DNA of 50,437 nucleotides, from NCBI GenBank assembly GCA_900318915.1, contig ONMI01000034.1, forward strand, positions 1 through 50,437, written 5' to 3'. Numbering within the stretch: the first letter of the stretch is position 1; each line of letters starts with the position of its first letter. Made by a program: the position numbers and the translations under genes. The notes under the pieces are model-generated. The model was not told the origin of the DNA and did no database searches. It worked only from the letters and a program-made list of their open reading frames with translations. Below are positions 1 through 9,336 of this stretch, piece after piece. The DNA comes from an uncultured Prevotellaceae bacterium (GTDB lineage Bacteria > Bacteroidota > Bacteroidia > Bacteroidales > Bacteroidaceae).

Positions 1-122
1 TCGTGTGCCGTATAGAGCACCTCCTGATTGAGGTACAACAGGTATACGGCAAATACAAGGAAAGCCAGCACACCCGCCCCAAGCGAGGCGGCAGCTGCTT
101 TGTCTCTTCTACTTATTTCCAT
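1..122 (-). CDS. N-terminus of a membrane protein (partial)
   Basis: The reverse strand opens with an ATG at 122 and stays open to the window edge, giving about 40 residues that begin MEISRRDKAAAASLGAG and continue into a hydrophobic stretch (VLAFLVFAVYLLYL). This is a basic cytoplasmic N-terminus followed by one transmembrane helix. An ATG just upstream at 130 hits a stop after five codons, so 122 is the better start. The family is not recognisable from this piece; a multi-spanning Bacteroidales membrane protein is a guess. It is separated from the upstream SusC-type operon by a strong hairpin. Confidence 0.55.
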   Translation of the reverse strand, partial: MEISRRDKAAAASLGAGVLAFLVFAVYLLYLNQEVLYTAH

Positions 123-141
123 ACTTCCATAGGCTAGATGT

Positions 142-179
142 ATAATAGGCTGACTCAATGGAAAGAGTCAGCCTATTAT
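142..179 (-). terminator. Terminator hairpin after the SusCD-lipoprotein operon
   Basis: A perfect 15-bp inverted repeat (142-156 and 165-179, arm ATAATAGGCTGACTC) with an 8-nt loop lies about 20 nt beyond the stop of the lipoprotein gene at 199 and just before the next leftward gene. There is no long T run, but the stem is strong and correctly placed to end the operon. Confidence 0.75.
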
Positions 180-198
180 GAATTAAACCGGTAAGGAA

Positions 199-915
199 TT
201 ACTCCTCATAGTAAACACTCGTGAAGGTAGCAGAACCGTTCGTAATCAGGAGGTTGAGGTCGCGGCCTTCACCGCCGTTGCCCTTGGCACACTCCTTGGC
301 AATCTGCTCGGTGAGCTGAATCTCCCACTTCATACCGGGAGTGAGCGAGATGCCCTCAGCATATACCGTGCTCCACCAACCGTTCTGAATACGGGCCTGG
401 CAGCCGTCGCTGGCATCCTTGACATCGACGACGAGGGTCTTCAGACCGAAGTAGATGTCGTCGGACAGCGTGGGGAAGTTCTGGCCTTCAGAATCGCTGA
501 AACGCAGCGGAGCCGCATCCCAGCCGCCAACGGTGAATTCGCCTTCCCAAATCATATATTTGGTGAGCGGGTCGGTGATGACATCGCATTTCACAGGATA
601 TTCAGCAGTAAGCTCAGTACCGTCGGCGCAGACAGCGGTAAGCACCACGGTGTATTCACCCAGCTTCATCTTTTTCTTGGCAAAGTTGCTCACAAACTCC
701 TTGCCGCCGATTTCCCACTTTGCATTGACGGGTGCCGAGGTAGAGCAGGTAATCACGTTGCCGTTCTGGCCATTGTCGGCCTTGTCGACCGTGACAGTAG
801 TCTTCGCCTTAAGTTCATCAACAGTGATGTGACCGCCATTGCTGATATCCTCCTCGACAGGATCGCAGGCTACAAGCGCACAAACTGCAGCGAAAAACAA
901 AAATATCTTTTTCAT
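199..915 (-). CDS. Surface lipoprotein, SusE-like third gene of the SusCD operon
   Basis: 238 residues. A short signal peptide ends in a lipobox (ALVAC, Cys17), and the mature protein starts C-D-P-V-E-E-D, an acidic stretch after the Cys like the surface-export signals of Bacteroidetes lipoproteins. The middle resembles an Ig/PKD-like beta domain. The C-terminal half (from about residue 120) has the look of a jelly-roll binding domain, with RIQNGWWSTVY and a final NLLITNGSATFTSVYYEE. Such proteins usually follow SusC/SusD and hold the ligand at the cell surface. It starts 21 nt after the SusD stop, so it is co-transcribed. The ligand is unknown. Call as lipoprotein is firm; the binding role rests on position and fold-like features. 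Confidence 0.8.
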   Translation of the reverse strand: MKKIFLFFAAVCALVACDPVEEDISNGGHITVDELKAKTTVTVDKADNGQNGNVITCSTSAPVNAKWEIGGKEFVSNFAKKKMKLGEYTVVLTAVCADGTELTAEYPVKCDVITDPLTKYMIWEGEFTVGGWDAAPLRFSDSEGQNFPTLSDDIYFGLKTLVVDVKDASDGCQARIQNGWWSTVYAEGISLTPGMKWEIQLTEQIAKECAKGNGGEGRDLNLLITNGSATFTSVYYEE

Positions 916-936
916 ATTGATTACTAAATTATGATA

Positions 937-2829
937 TTAATAAAGAACCTTATATTGTGTCTCAGCATTGGCAGCATCCCAGCCAGGATTCTGCTTCAGT
1001 TTGCCATTCTTCACGGTAATCTCAGTCTGAGGTTTAGCCAGGAAGCCATTGGTGTCGATATAACGCTTGGCCCAAGAACAGGTCATGTGTTTCATCGTGC
1101 GCTTGTTAGACTTGTCGCCAAGGCAGATAATCTGTTTGCCAGACTGAGCCTGAAGAGCCTTGGGAGCATACGAGTTCTCATTGGGCTTGTTGCCCGTCCA
1201 GCGGCGCATGTCGTTGAAACGGAGGCCTTCGAAAGCGAACTCCCAGCGGCGCTCGTCCTGAACGGCCTTCAGCGAGTAGGGTGTCTCAGGAACGCCGGCA
1301 CGGCGCTGCACCTGGTTCATGTAAGAAGCATCGCCCGTGAGCTCGGTGAGCATCAAGAGCACATCGGAGTAACGCATCAGGTAGAAGTCCTCGAAGTGGT
1401 CGCCCTGCATCTTGTTGTCGAGCGAGCTGCTGGAGTAGCCTTCGCACATGGACCACCATGTGTCGTTGTTGGCGGCGCAGGCATCAAGGTTCACCTCGGC
1501 GTACTTCTTGACGGAATAGCCCGACTCCTCGCAGTCGTCCTTCTCATAGGTATAGTTCTGCAACTCATTGTCGAGGTCGATCAAAGAAGCCTTCTTGCGG
1601 AGGTCGGTGTAATTGTTGGTCCGCTCAGCATCTGTCCAGTCGTCCCAGATGTTGCAGGAGGGAGTGCCCTGGCCCCATCCCTGGTTGAAGGGATAGGTGT
1701 TGTCGCGGTTACCATTCTGGTTGGATGCACCGTTACGAAGTCCCCAGAATACAGAGATATAGTTGGAGTACATACGTGCAGTATTATAGGTACCGGTGAT
1801 GCTCCATGCCGAGGCGTTCATGAACTGGACCTGGAAGAGTTCCTCGGTGTTGCCATTACCCATGCCGGGCTGGTCGAAGCAGTTCTCACGTTTCATGTCC
1901 TTGATGAACTCATAGGCGTGGCCCTGGTCATCCTGAGCCTCATCCCAAAGAAGGCTGTTGGAGTACTGCCAGAGTGAGCGGAAGTCCTCACAGAGTTTAT
2001 AGCCGCCTTTGGAGACGATGTCCTGAAGGCCTTTGACAACATCGGCCTGAGAAAGAGAAGCAGCAGTGCATCCTTCCTGCTCTACAAGGTCAATGGCAGG
2101 AGCGCTACCCGAAGCGAGTTCGCCGACATTCTTATAGAAACCGGCCCAGAACATGTAAGCACGGGCGATGAAAGCCTCAGCAACAAACTTGTTGGCGTGG
2201 CCGTCGCCATGGCCTCTTTCTGTTCCCATGAGATTTGCACCGGACACGAGGTCAGAGAGTACCTGGGGGAAGATGGCCGTCTCAGCGTCAGCCTGCTCCT
2301 CCATCTCCGGAGTGACAACAGTAGAAGTAATCAAAGGCACATCGCCGAACAGCTGGGTGAGCCAGAGGTAATAGATACCGCGCATGAAGTAAGCCTCGCC
2401 AAGGAGTTGATTACGCAGCGGTTTCTGGTCATCTCTCCAGGGCACGTTGTCGATAGTCTCAATAGCAGAGGTTGCACGGGCTATACCGCCATAGAGAAGT
2501 TTGTAAGGCTCGGCATACTGATTGACACTCATCTCTACAAGATGGTGGAGCGACTTCACCTTGTTGTCCTGCAGACCACCACTGCCGTAGCAGTTGTCTG
2601 ACATAATCTCCCACCAGTAGAAGATATTCTGGTTGTCAGCGTCGCCACCACCCATAGTATTCATGATACTGTAGATAGCCGACAGTTCAGATTCAACATC
2701 CGCGACCTTGCCAGGGAAGACAGCGTCGGTGACCTCTGTTTTTCGCGGTTCAGTGTCCAACATGTCATTACATGCTGTGAACAAAGTTGCTGCCAGAACA
2801 GCTAACGTTGAAAATAAATATTTCTTCAT
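937..2829 (-). CDS. SusD/RagB-family outer-membrane nutrient-binding lipoprotein
   Basis: 630 residues, usual for large SusD proteins. The signal peptide ends in lipobox LFTAC (Cys20), followed by NDMLDTEPR, a classic SusD N-terminus. The body shows SusD hallmarks: NQLLGEAYFMRGIYYLWLTQ near residue 140 (the helix with FLRA/YFRA-type pattern), LFGDVPL soon after, and near the C-terminus ERRWEFAFEGLRFNDMRRW, the signature of the SusD_RagB C-terminal domain. It caps the SusC barrel and delivers a glycan or peptide ligand. It lies 14 nt after SusC in the same direction. No glycoside hydrolase or regulator is next to it, so the substrate cannot be named. Confidence 0.95.
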   Translation of the reverse strand: MKKYLFSTLAVLAATLFTACNDMLDTEPRKTEVTDAVFPGKVADVESELSAIYSIMNTMGGGDADNQNIFYWWEIMSDNCYGSGGLQDNKVKSLHHLVEMSVNQYAEPYKLLYGGIARATSAIETIDNVPWRDDQKPLRNQLLGEAYFMRGIYYLWLTQLFGDVPLITSTVVTPEMEEQADAETAIFPQVLSDLVSGANLMGTERGHGDGHANKFVAEAFIARAYMFWAGFYKNVGELASGSAPAIDLVEQEGCTAASLSQADVVKGLQDIVSKGGYKLCEDFRSLWQYSNSLLWDEAQDDQGHAYEFIKDMKRENCFDQPGMGNGNTEELFQVQFMNASAWSITGTYNTARMYSNYISVFWGLRNGASNQNGNRDNTYPFNQGWGQGTPSCNIWDDWTDAERTNNYTDLRKKASLIDLDNELQNYTYEKDDCEESGYSVKKYAEVNLDACAANNDTWWSMCEGYSSSSLDNKMQGDHFEDFYLMRYSDVLLMLTELTGDASYMNQVQRRAGVPETPYSLKAVQDERRWEFAFEGLRFNDMRRWTGNKPNENSYAPKALQAQSGKQIICLGDKSNKRTMKHMTCSWAKRYIDTNGFLAKPQTEITVKNGKLKQNPGWDAANAETQYKVLY

Positions 2830-2843
2830 AATTGTTTGTCGAA

Positions 2844-5800
2844 TTAGAATTTAATATTTGCACCAACCAAGAAGGTACGAGCAGGAGGATAAAGGCCAAG
2901 GTCAACACCGGAAGCCCAATTTACGTCACCACCTGTTGAACCGACTTCAGGGTCGAGACCAGTGTAACCAGTGAAAGTGCAGAGGTTCTGAGCCTGAACA
3001 TAGAGACGGAGCTGCTGGAACGGGCAGGATTTCCAAAGATGCTTGAAGTCGTAACCGAGTGTGACGGTCTTGATCTTGAAGTAGTCGGCATCCTCCATAT
3101 AGCGGATAGAGTTCCAGATAGTGTTCTGATGACCGGTTGCAGAAATACGGGGCTGGAAGTTGGAAGTGCCCTCGCCATACCAGCGGTTCAGGATGGTGGT
3201 GTCGTAGTTCTGATAAGGAGTGTCACCATAAGAACGGTAAGAACGCATGACCTGCATGCCGAATGCACCGGCACCATTGATAGAGAAGTCTAAGCCTTTC
3301 CATGCCAGACCGAGGTTAATACCAAGGTTGAAGTCGGGGTTGGGGTTACCAATCTCATGACGGTCGCAGATGTCATTGCCATTAGCGTCGATAGCCTCGG
3401 CGTAGGTGATAAGACCGTCACCGTTCCAGTCGTCCCAGATGCAGTCACCGGGCATTGCGTTGTCGAGGACAGCTTTGCCTGCTGCGCGTGCAGCATCAAT
3501 CTGCTCCTGGTTCTGCCAGATGCCGCTGTAAGACATGCCGTAGAAGTAACCGATAGGATGGCCTTCCTCAAAACGAGAGATGTATTCAGTACCCTGTGAG
3601 AGGATGCCGCCATTACCGTTTACGTGGTGGTTCAAGTTGTTGACTCGAATGACCTCGTTCTTATTGGTGGCAAAGTTGACACCTACATTGTAGCTGAAGT
3701 CTTTGCCAATGCGGTCGTTCCAGGTAAGAGCAAGCTCAATACCAGTGTTACGGATGTCACCGCCATTGAAGTAAGGCGACTCTTTACCCTGGTCATACTG
3801 AGGATCCTTAACGATAATCAAGTCTTTTGTGGTCTTCTTATACCAGTCGAAGTTCACACCCAGACGGCTGTTGAGGAAACGTGCATCAAAACCGAAGTCA
3901 AGCTGCTCGGAAGTCTCCCAAGTAAGATCGGGGTTGGGAACATTCTTCGGGTATGCACCGGAATTAGGAGTTCCTGCCACTGAGGTGGCCAAGTCGGAAC
4001 CGAACTTGTAACCGCCCACGCTCGACATAATGATAGGAGTAATGTACTGGTATTTTGGCACATTGCAGTTACCGTTCTGTCCCCAGGATGCGCGGATTTT
4101 CAGGAAGTCCATCCAGCTGTGGGTATTCTCCATGAATTTCTCGTTGGTGACGACCCAACCGGCAGATACAGAGGGGAACCAACCCCAGCGCTTGCCGTCA
4201 TTGAAATGGCTTGAACCATCAGCACGTACGGTTACGGTTGCCATATAAGTCTCGTTCCAGTCCCAGCTTACACGGCCGAACCAGGAAGCGAGATAATCTT
4301 CGTCGTTAGGATTGCCACCCAGCGTAGCATCAGTAGCATTTTCGAGGATGATGTTGCTGAGCCATGCCGAATCCCAATCTCTTAACGATGCGAGTTGCTG
4401 TCCATAAGCGATTTTGTTGCTGCCGTTGAGGTTGGTGCTCCATGCAGTACTCTCGAAGGCCTGACCCACCATGGCAGAAATCTTGTGTCCATTGAGAACG
4501 GGGAGGTCATAAGTAAGCGTATTGGAAACAGACCAATTGGAGCTGAGCCAAGTGCTCTGGCTGATGCTATAGCTGTTTACGATAGCGGCACCTTCGGCGT
4601 TGGCACGCGGAGTACCGAAGTTACGGTATGCGCCAGAACCCCAAGAATAGTTGAACTGTGAGCGGAATCTCAGACCTTTGATCGGCTGGATGGTAACGAA
4701 TGCAGTAGCACTGGCATTGATGTTGCGGCTCTCTGCCATTGAGTTGAATCCACCCTTGCTGAGGTTTTCCCATGGGTTGTTGAACATAGCGGGAAGCCAG
4801 CCCTTACCATAAGTAAGCTCACCGTCAACGTTCTGCCAGTTGTAGATGTCGCCATTGTCGGCAAACTGGGGCAGAAGCGGTGATGTCTGCATCAGACTGT
4901 GGATGTAGCTCCAGTACATGCCGCCCTCAGCCAGGTCGTGGCTCTTGTTATAGCCAATGGAGATGTTCTCACCAATGGTGATGGCATCAAAGTCCTTCAC
5001 TCTCAAGAGCACATGGTCGCTGTTGAAGCGAATGGTGTGGCGGTCGTAGAATGAAGCCCTGTCGGCACCCATGATACCTTCGTTGCTGGTAAAGGTGTAA
5101 GAGCCCATGAACTTTGATTTGTCCGAGCCACCGGTCAGGGTAACAGAATGGTTCTGCTGCACGGCATTGTCGTTGGTGAATACATCCCACCAGTCGGTGC
5201 CTTCCCAACCGTTTTTCACCTTATTAAGAATGTCCTCCGGTATGGTTTTGGCCCAATCCATCTTAGCACCTGATGTGTTGAAGCTGTACTCGTCCATGAT
5301 GGTCATGTACTGCTGGGCGTTGAGAAGCTGTGGGCGCTTGTAAACGTTCGACCAACCAATGGCTCCATTGTAGCTAATCTCAATCTTGCCGGCCTTGCCC
5401 TGCTTGGTGGTCACGAGGATTACACCGTTGGCGGCACGGGCACCATAGATGGCAGCAGAAGCAGCGTCTTTCAGCACGTCGATGCTCTCGATATCAGCGG
5501 GGTTGATACCGTCGAGGCTTCCCACCACACCGTCGATGACGTACAAGGGAGAAGTGTCGCTGTTGGTACCCTTACCACGGATAACCACATTGTATCCCTT
5601 ACCGGGCTGAGAGGACGACTGGGTAATCTGCACACCAGGAGAAGAACTCTGCATGGCCTCGAGTGCGTTGGTGGTGTTCAGTTTGGCGATGTCTTCACCT
5701 TTTACCTGCACGGTGGCACCGGTCACCAGTTTTTTCTTCATTGTACCATAACCGATGACCACCACGTCGTTGAGCGACGTAGCGTCTTCTTTCAGTACAA

Positions 5801-6086
5801 CCTGAATGTTGCTACGGCCCTGCACACTGACGGTTTCAGTGACATAGCCTACATAAGAGATCAACAGCGTGGCATTGCTGGCTGCCTCCACGCTGAAATT
5901 ACCATCGAAGTCGGTGATGGCACCTGTCTTGGTGTTTTGCACTTGCACGCTTGCACCAATGATAGGTTCACCCGCTTCATCGATTACCGTTCCTTTTACT
6001 ATGCTCTGAGCCATCGCTCTCGGTGAGAACAAACAGAGCAGGAACAGAAACGCTAACGGCTTTTGTAGTGTCTTAATATTCCACAT
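2844..6086 (-). CDS. SusC/RagA-family TonB-dependent outer-membrane transporter
   Basis: 1080 residues. Signal peptide to AMA|Q (about residue 26); carboxypeptidase-regulatory-like beta domain about 28-115 (KGTVIDEAGEPIIGASV, FSVEAASNATLLISYVGY); the linker motif SLNDVVVIGYGT; then the plug domain about 120-230 with PLYVIDGV, IESIDVLKDAASAAIYGARA and NGVILVTTK. The remainder is the 22-strand barrel, ending in a terminal aromatic-Lys-Phe (GANIKF). It imports the ligand caught by the SusD partner using TonB energy. It is the first gene of the three-gene operon, with a Bacteroidetes -7 box about 110 nt upstream. No sign of truncation. Confidence 0.97.
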   Translation of the reverse strand: MWNIKTLQKPLAFLFLLCLFSPRAMAQSIVKGTVIDEAGEPIIGASVQVQNTKTGAITDFDGNFSVEAASNATLLISYVGYVTETVSVQGRSNIQVVLKEDATSLNDVVVIGYGTMKKKLVTGATVQVKGEDIAKLNTTNALEAMQSSSPGVQITQSSSQPGKGYNVVIRGKGTNSDTSPLYVIDGVVGSLDGINPADIESIDVLKDAASAAIYGARAANGVILVTTKQGKAGKIEISYNGAIGWSNVYKRPQLLNAQQYMTIMDEYSFNTSGAKMDWAKTIPEDILNKVKNGWEGTDWWDVFTNDNAVQQNHSVTLTGGSDKSKFMGSYTFTSNEGIMGADRASFYDRHTIRFNSDHVLLRVKDFDAITIGENISIGYNKSHDLAEGGMYWSYIHSLMQTSPLLPQFADNGDIYNWQNVDGELTYGKGWLPAMFNNPWENLSKGGFNSMAESRNINASATAFVTIQPIKGLRFRSQFNYSWGSGAYRNFGTPRANAEGAAIVNSYSISQSTWLSSNWSVSNTLTYDLPVLNGHKISAMVGQAFESTAWSTNLNGSNKIAYGQQLASLRDWDSAWLSNIILENATDATLGGNPNDEDYLASWFGRVSWDWNETYMATVTVRADGSSHFNDGKRWGWFPSVSAGWVVTNEKFMENTHSWMDFLKIRASWGQNGNCNVPKYQYITPIIMSSVGGYKFGSDLATSVAGTPNSGAYPKNVPNPDLTWETSEQLDFGFDARFLNSRLGVNFDWYKKTTKDLIIVKDPQYDQGKESPYFNGGDIRNTGIELALTWNDRIGKDFSYNVGVNFATNKNEVIRVNNLNHHVNGNGGILSQGTEYISRFEEGHPIGYFYGMSYSGIWQNQEQIDAARAAGKAVLDNAMPGDCIWDDWNGDGLITYAEAIDANGNDICDRHEIGNPNPDFNLGINLGLAWKGLDFSINGAGAFGMQVMRSYRSYGDTPYQNYDTTILNRWYGEGTSNFQPRISATGHQNTIWNSIRYMEDADYFKIKTVTLGYDFKHLWKSCPFQQLRLYVQAQNLCTFTGYTGLDPEVGSTGGDVNWASGVDLGLYPPARTFLVGANIKF

Positions 6087-6194
6087 GGTCCATTTAGTTA
6101 AATTAAAAATTTATAAACAGATTTCGGTTTCTTACGGATGCTGATAGATAGGTTTGTGGGCTGTGCGATGGGATACATACACATTCCGACGCTG

Positions 6195-6202
6195 CAAAAT
6201 TA
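6195..6202 (-). promoter_or_regulatory. Probable -7 box of the susC operon promoter
   Basis: Read on the reverse strand the sequence is TAATTTTG, matching TAnnTTTG. It would give a leader of roughly 100 nt before the SusC start at 6086. No clear TTTG -33 element lies at the expected distance, so the call is moderate. The rest of the 6087-6410 gap is A+T-rich and holds no open frame worth calling. Confidence 0.5.
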
Positions 6203-6410
6203 AGTAGTTTTAAGATTTGTTATTACACGATTTGTAACACGGATTTTTTAAAAAGTAACAACTTTTCATAAAGTTGCCTACAAAGGCGGGAAAACACAGG
6301 CTTTTATGAATAGTTTTCCTATAAAAATCGGCTCTATTTTTTGATTTATTAAAAATGTTTTTTGATAAAAACAAGACCGTTTTGGGGGAGTCTCTAAGGG
6401 GATGACCGAC

Positions 6411-6442
6411 AAAAAATGCCCAGCATAGCAGCCGGGCATTTT
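6411..6442 (-). terminator. Rho-independent terminator of the miaB-to-glycosyltransferase operon
   Basis: On the reverse strand, arms AAAATGCCC and GGGCATTTT enclose a 12-nt loop and are followed by a run of T (read as A at 6411-6416). It lies about 25 nt beyond the glycosyltransferase stop at 6468. Confidence 0.85.
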
Positions 6443-6467
6443 AATTATGTTGAAAGAAATGCGACAA

Positions 6468-7616
6468 TTATAGGTCCAGCAGGTGGCGGTAGCTTTCTAT
6501 CACCTGCAGGGCCACATTGTTGTTCTCAAAGCGGTGCACATATTCTTTGCTCAGGCGGATGCGCTCCTCGCGGCCGGCGGCGCCTTTGGTCACCTGGGCG
6601 ATGGCATGGGCCATGCCCTCCGCATCGTCGGGGTCGACGTACAGGCTGTGCGGTCCGCCCGCTTCCTCGAGGCACGACCCTGTGCAGGCCACAACGGGCA
6701 GGCTGCTCTGTATGGCCTCGATGATGGGTATGCCGAAGCCCTCGTAGCGTGAGGGATAGACAAAGGCCTCGGCCAGGTGGTAGAGGGCGGGCAGTTCGTC
6801 ATTGGGCACGTTGTGGAGCAGGTGGACCCGCTCCTGCAGGCCCATTTGGGCCACCGCCCTCTTTATCTCCTCCGCATATTTCGTGGGCCGTCCCACAATC
6901 ACCAGGTGCAGGTCGGCGGGCAGCAGCGGAAGCGCCTTGACGGCCAGCAGCACATTCTTCCGGCGCTCTATGGTGCCCACATTGAGGATATAGCGGGCGG
7001 GCAGGCTATACTGGGTCTTCACCTGCCGGTCGAACTCGCTGTCGACCTCTGTTTGGAACGACTTGCCGCAGCTTTGGTAGATAACGTCGATTTTGTCAGG
7101 GTCGACCCCTCCCAGTTGCACGATGTCGCGTTTGGTGCACTCGCTGATGGCGATGATGCGGTCGGCCTCGCGGCAGGTGCGGCGGAACTTGCGGGCGTAG
7201 AGCAGTGCGTCTATCCATTTATAGTATTCGGGATGTCGCATGAAGATGAGGTCGTGGATGGTCACGATGGAGCGGATGCCGCTCTTGCGGATGCCGGATG
7301 GCAACTCGCCGGAAAGTCCGTGGAAAAGGTCTACGCCGTCTCTTTTCAGGTCGCCGACGATGCCCCGCTGTCGCCACAGGTCTTTGGTGATGCGGAGGGT
7401 GGCGTTTCGGGGATAGACGAAGCGTATCCGCTCGCTGTTGATGACCTGTCGACGCAGGTCGTCGCGTCCACTGTCGGGCGCATACAGGCGGAAGTCGCAG
7501 CCTGTGTGGTCGGCCTCGGCCAGTGCGTTGATCAGTGTGCGGCCGTAGCTGCCCAGTCCGGTGGTGTTGGAGACGATGCGCTTGGCGTCGAATCCTATGA
7601 TGAGCGGGGTGTCCAT
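6468..7616 (-). CDS. GT4-family glycosyltransferase
   Basis: 382 residues from the ATG at 7616 (MDTPLIIGFDAKRIV). The frame runs further upstream but that extension is low-quality sequence overlapping the kinase gene, so it was cut. Typical GT-B fold: N-terminal GLGSYGRTLINAL, a central VGTIERRKNVLLAVKAL (start of the nucleotide-sugar domain) and the donor-binding E-x7-E motif in SRYEGFGIPIIEAIQSS. It moves a sugar from a nucleotide-sugar donor to an acceptor, here probably lipopolysaccharide core or another envelope glycan because it follows a core-type kinase by 10 nt and an LpxL-like acyltransferase. The acceptor is inference. Last gene of the operon. Confidence 0.88.
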   Translation of the reverse strand: MDTPLIIGFDAKRIVSNTTGLGSYGRTLINALAEADHTGCDFRLYAPDSGRDDLRRQVINSERIRFVYPRNATLRITKDLWRQRGIVGDLKRDGVDLFHGLSGELPSGIRKSGIRSIVTIHDLIFMRHPEYYKWIDALLYARKFRRTCREADRIIAISECTKRDIVQLGGVDPDKIDVIYQSCGKSFQTEVDSEFDRQVKTQYSLPARYILNVGTIERRKNVLLAVKALPLLPADLHLVIVGRPTKYAEEIKRAVAQMGLQERVHLLHNVPNDELPALYHLAEAFVYPSRYEGFGIPIIEAIQSSLPVVACTGSCLEEAGGPHSLYVDPDDAEGMAHAIAQVTKGAAGREERIRLSKEYVHRFENNNVALQVIESYRHLLDL

Positions 7617-7626
7617 AGAGGTGTTT

Positions 7627-8385
7627 CTATAACTCGAGTTTGAAATCAATGTCGTCTTTATGCTTGCGCATGTATTTCGTCCAGAAGCGTTTGCGGTGGA
7701 GCAGGATGAGGCGCTCGCACTCTGCGGCATCCATGTGTCTTTCCTCGGCATAGGTCTTGGCCAGCTGGCAGAACATCCGTTTGGGTCCCCACAGTCGGGC
7801 GAAGTTGGCGCATCCCTTGTCGATATCCACCACCCCGAAATACATCCGGTTGGTGTCTACCAGAGAGAAGTGGTAGGTGCCGCCGCTCTTCTCCCAGAGT
7901 ACATTGCCTGGCGAATAGTCCAGGTGCAGCATGCCGCAGTTGTGCATCTGTGCGGTGAAGCGTGCCAGGGCTTCGACCAGGGCCTCATAGGTGCCCTCCG
8001 GGGCATTGCCCAGTTCGTAGAGGCGGTGGGTATAAGGGCACTGCAGACTGATAAAATAGGTGAGGCCCAGTTGGCCGTCCTCGCGTTCTTCGATATAGGC
8101 CACGGGGTCGGGTGTATCAATGCCCTGTCCCAGCAGGGCGAAAGCATGGAAGAAGGCCCTAATGCCCTTGGGTTGCCTGATGCCCAACGAGTAGACATAA
8201 TTGTTGGGGAAACGGGGCTTGTGAAAGCGTTTCACGTTGAGGCGTGTGCCGTCGGGGGCGGTGGTCACCTTGAGTACGTTGCGGCTGTCGCGCAGCACCT
8301 CGCCGATGCTGTCGAACTGTTGCGGAATGCGTTCTATCGCCTCCCGCCAGGCCTCGTATTTGGGATTGATGATGAGTCGCAGCAT
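7627..8385 (-). CDS. Lipopolysaccharide core (WaaP/Kdo-kinase type) kinase
   Basis: 252 residues, normal for the family. A protein-kinase-like fold is shown by a Lys in LNVKRFHKP (Lys52, ATP site), the catalytic loop LHLDYSPGNVL (His154, Asp156, Asn161) and the metal-binding Asp of VDTNR (Asp177) which replaces the DFG of true protein kinases, as is normal in WaaP/KdkA proteins. It should phosphorylate a sugar such as Kdo or heptose in the inner core at the cytoplasmic face. It lies between the acyltransferase (3-nt gap) and a glycosyltransferase (10-nt gap), which fits a lipid A-core job. Which sugar is phosphorylated cannot be read. Confidence 0.82.
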   Translation of the reverse strand: MLRLIINPKYEAWREAIERIPQQFDSIGEVLRDSRNVLKVTTAPDGTRLNVKRFHKPRFPNNYVYSLGIRQPKGIRAFFHAFALLGQGIDTPDPVAYIEEREDGQLGLTYFISLQCPYTHRLYELGNAPEGTYEALVEALARFTAQMHNCGMLHLDYSPGNVLWEKSGGTYHFSLVDTNRMYFGVVDIDKGCANFARLWGPKRMFCQLAKTYAEERHMDAAECERLILLHRKRFWTKYMRKHKDDIDFKLEL

Positions 8386-8388
8386 AGG

Positions 8389-9336
8389 TCAGGATGCTTT
8401 TTCGGTGTCTCTCGGCATGACTTTTCCGTTCACCACGACGAACCGGCGGTCGAACTCCTCATGGGTGCGTTTCCACCGCTTGTGGGTCCACAGGTAGAAG
8501 CGTGGGTCGCGGCGTACGGTCTGCTCCAGCCGTTGGAAGAAAATACGTGTCACCTCGTTTTCGGGCAGAGATGCCGGGTCTTTTGTTATCAGTTCGAAGT
8601 TTACGATATAATGTCCGCGTGCGGGCCGCTGCATGTCGACGTAGAACACGGCGTCGTTCATGCGGCGCATGATTCTCTCACCTCCGGTGAAGACGGGTGT
8701 GTCGTGTCCCAGGAAGTTGAGCCACAGGTGTATGTTCTGCCATTTGGGCGATTGGTCGGAAATATAGCCTGCAAGCCACATGAGGTTTTCCCTTCGCCAG
8801 CCCACAAGGCGCCGCAGGATTTCCTTTTTGGAGACGGCGGTGCCGCCCAGGCTCTGCCGGATGTCCAGGAAGAGCCGGTCGGCCATGTCGCTGGCGAGCG
8901 GATGATAGATGAGGGCGGGCACGGCATCGGTGTGCCGCTGAAAGGCCAGTCCGATGGGAGTCAGATACTCCCAGTTGCAGTAATGTCCCAGGATGGCGGC
9001 ACAGGTCTGTCCCTGGTCGAAGCATTCCTCCATCTGTTCCACTCCCCTGTATTCCACATGCTGCAGAAACTCTTCTTTGGAAATGGAGAGCAGTTTGAGC
9101 GTTTCCACGATGTAGTCGCACAGGAAGTGGAAAAATGCCCTCTCTATCTTTCTCAGTTCCTCCTTTCCTTTTTCGGGAAAGGAACTGGCCAGGTTTTGCC
9201 TCACCGTCTTCTTGCGGTAGCCGACGAGGTGGTAGACCACCAGGTAGACCGCGTCGGAGAGAGCGTAGAGCACTCGGAAGGGCAGCAGTGATACTGCGTA
9301 GCAGAGCGCGTGTACTATCTTGTATGCGATGTTCAT
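8389..9336 (-). CDS. LpxL/HtrB-family lipid A (lysophospholipid) acyltransferase
   Basis: 315 residues from ATG 9336, which overlaps the stop of the ABC exporter in an ATGA, implying translational coupling. An N-terminal hydrophobic helix (YKIVHALCYAVSLLPF) anchors it in the inner membrane. The H-x4-E/D active-site motif is present as LGHYCNWEYL, followed by YISDQSPKW, matching the D-Q-x motif of the family. It adds a secondary acyl chain to lipid A precursor. A frame continuing upstream through the ABC gene exists but is only antiphase reading. Position between the MsbA-like exporter and core kinase supports the role. Confidence 0.88.
   Translation of the reverse strand: MNIAYKIVHALCYAVSLLPFRVLYALSDAVYLVVYHLVGYRKKTVRQNLASSFPEKGKEELRKIERAFFHFLCDYIVETLKLLSISKEEFLQHVEYRGVEQMEECFDQGQTCAAILGHYCNWEYLTPIGLAFQRHTDAVPALIYHPLASDMADRLFLDIRQSLGGTAVSKKEILRRLVGWRRENLMWLAGYISDQSPKWQNIHLWLNFLGHDTPVFTGGERIMRRMNDAVFYVDMQRPARGHYIVNFELITKDPASLPENEVTRIFFQRLEQTVRRDPRFYLWTHKRWKRTHEEFDRRFVVVNGKVMPRDTEKAS

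Noticed and set aside
7660-9291. Open frame of over 500 codons on the + strand
   Set aside because: Antisense to the core kinase and acyltransferase genes with intact active-site motifs; no start signal or domain.
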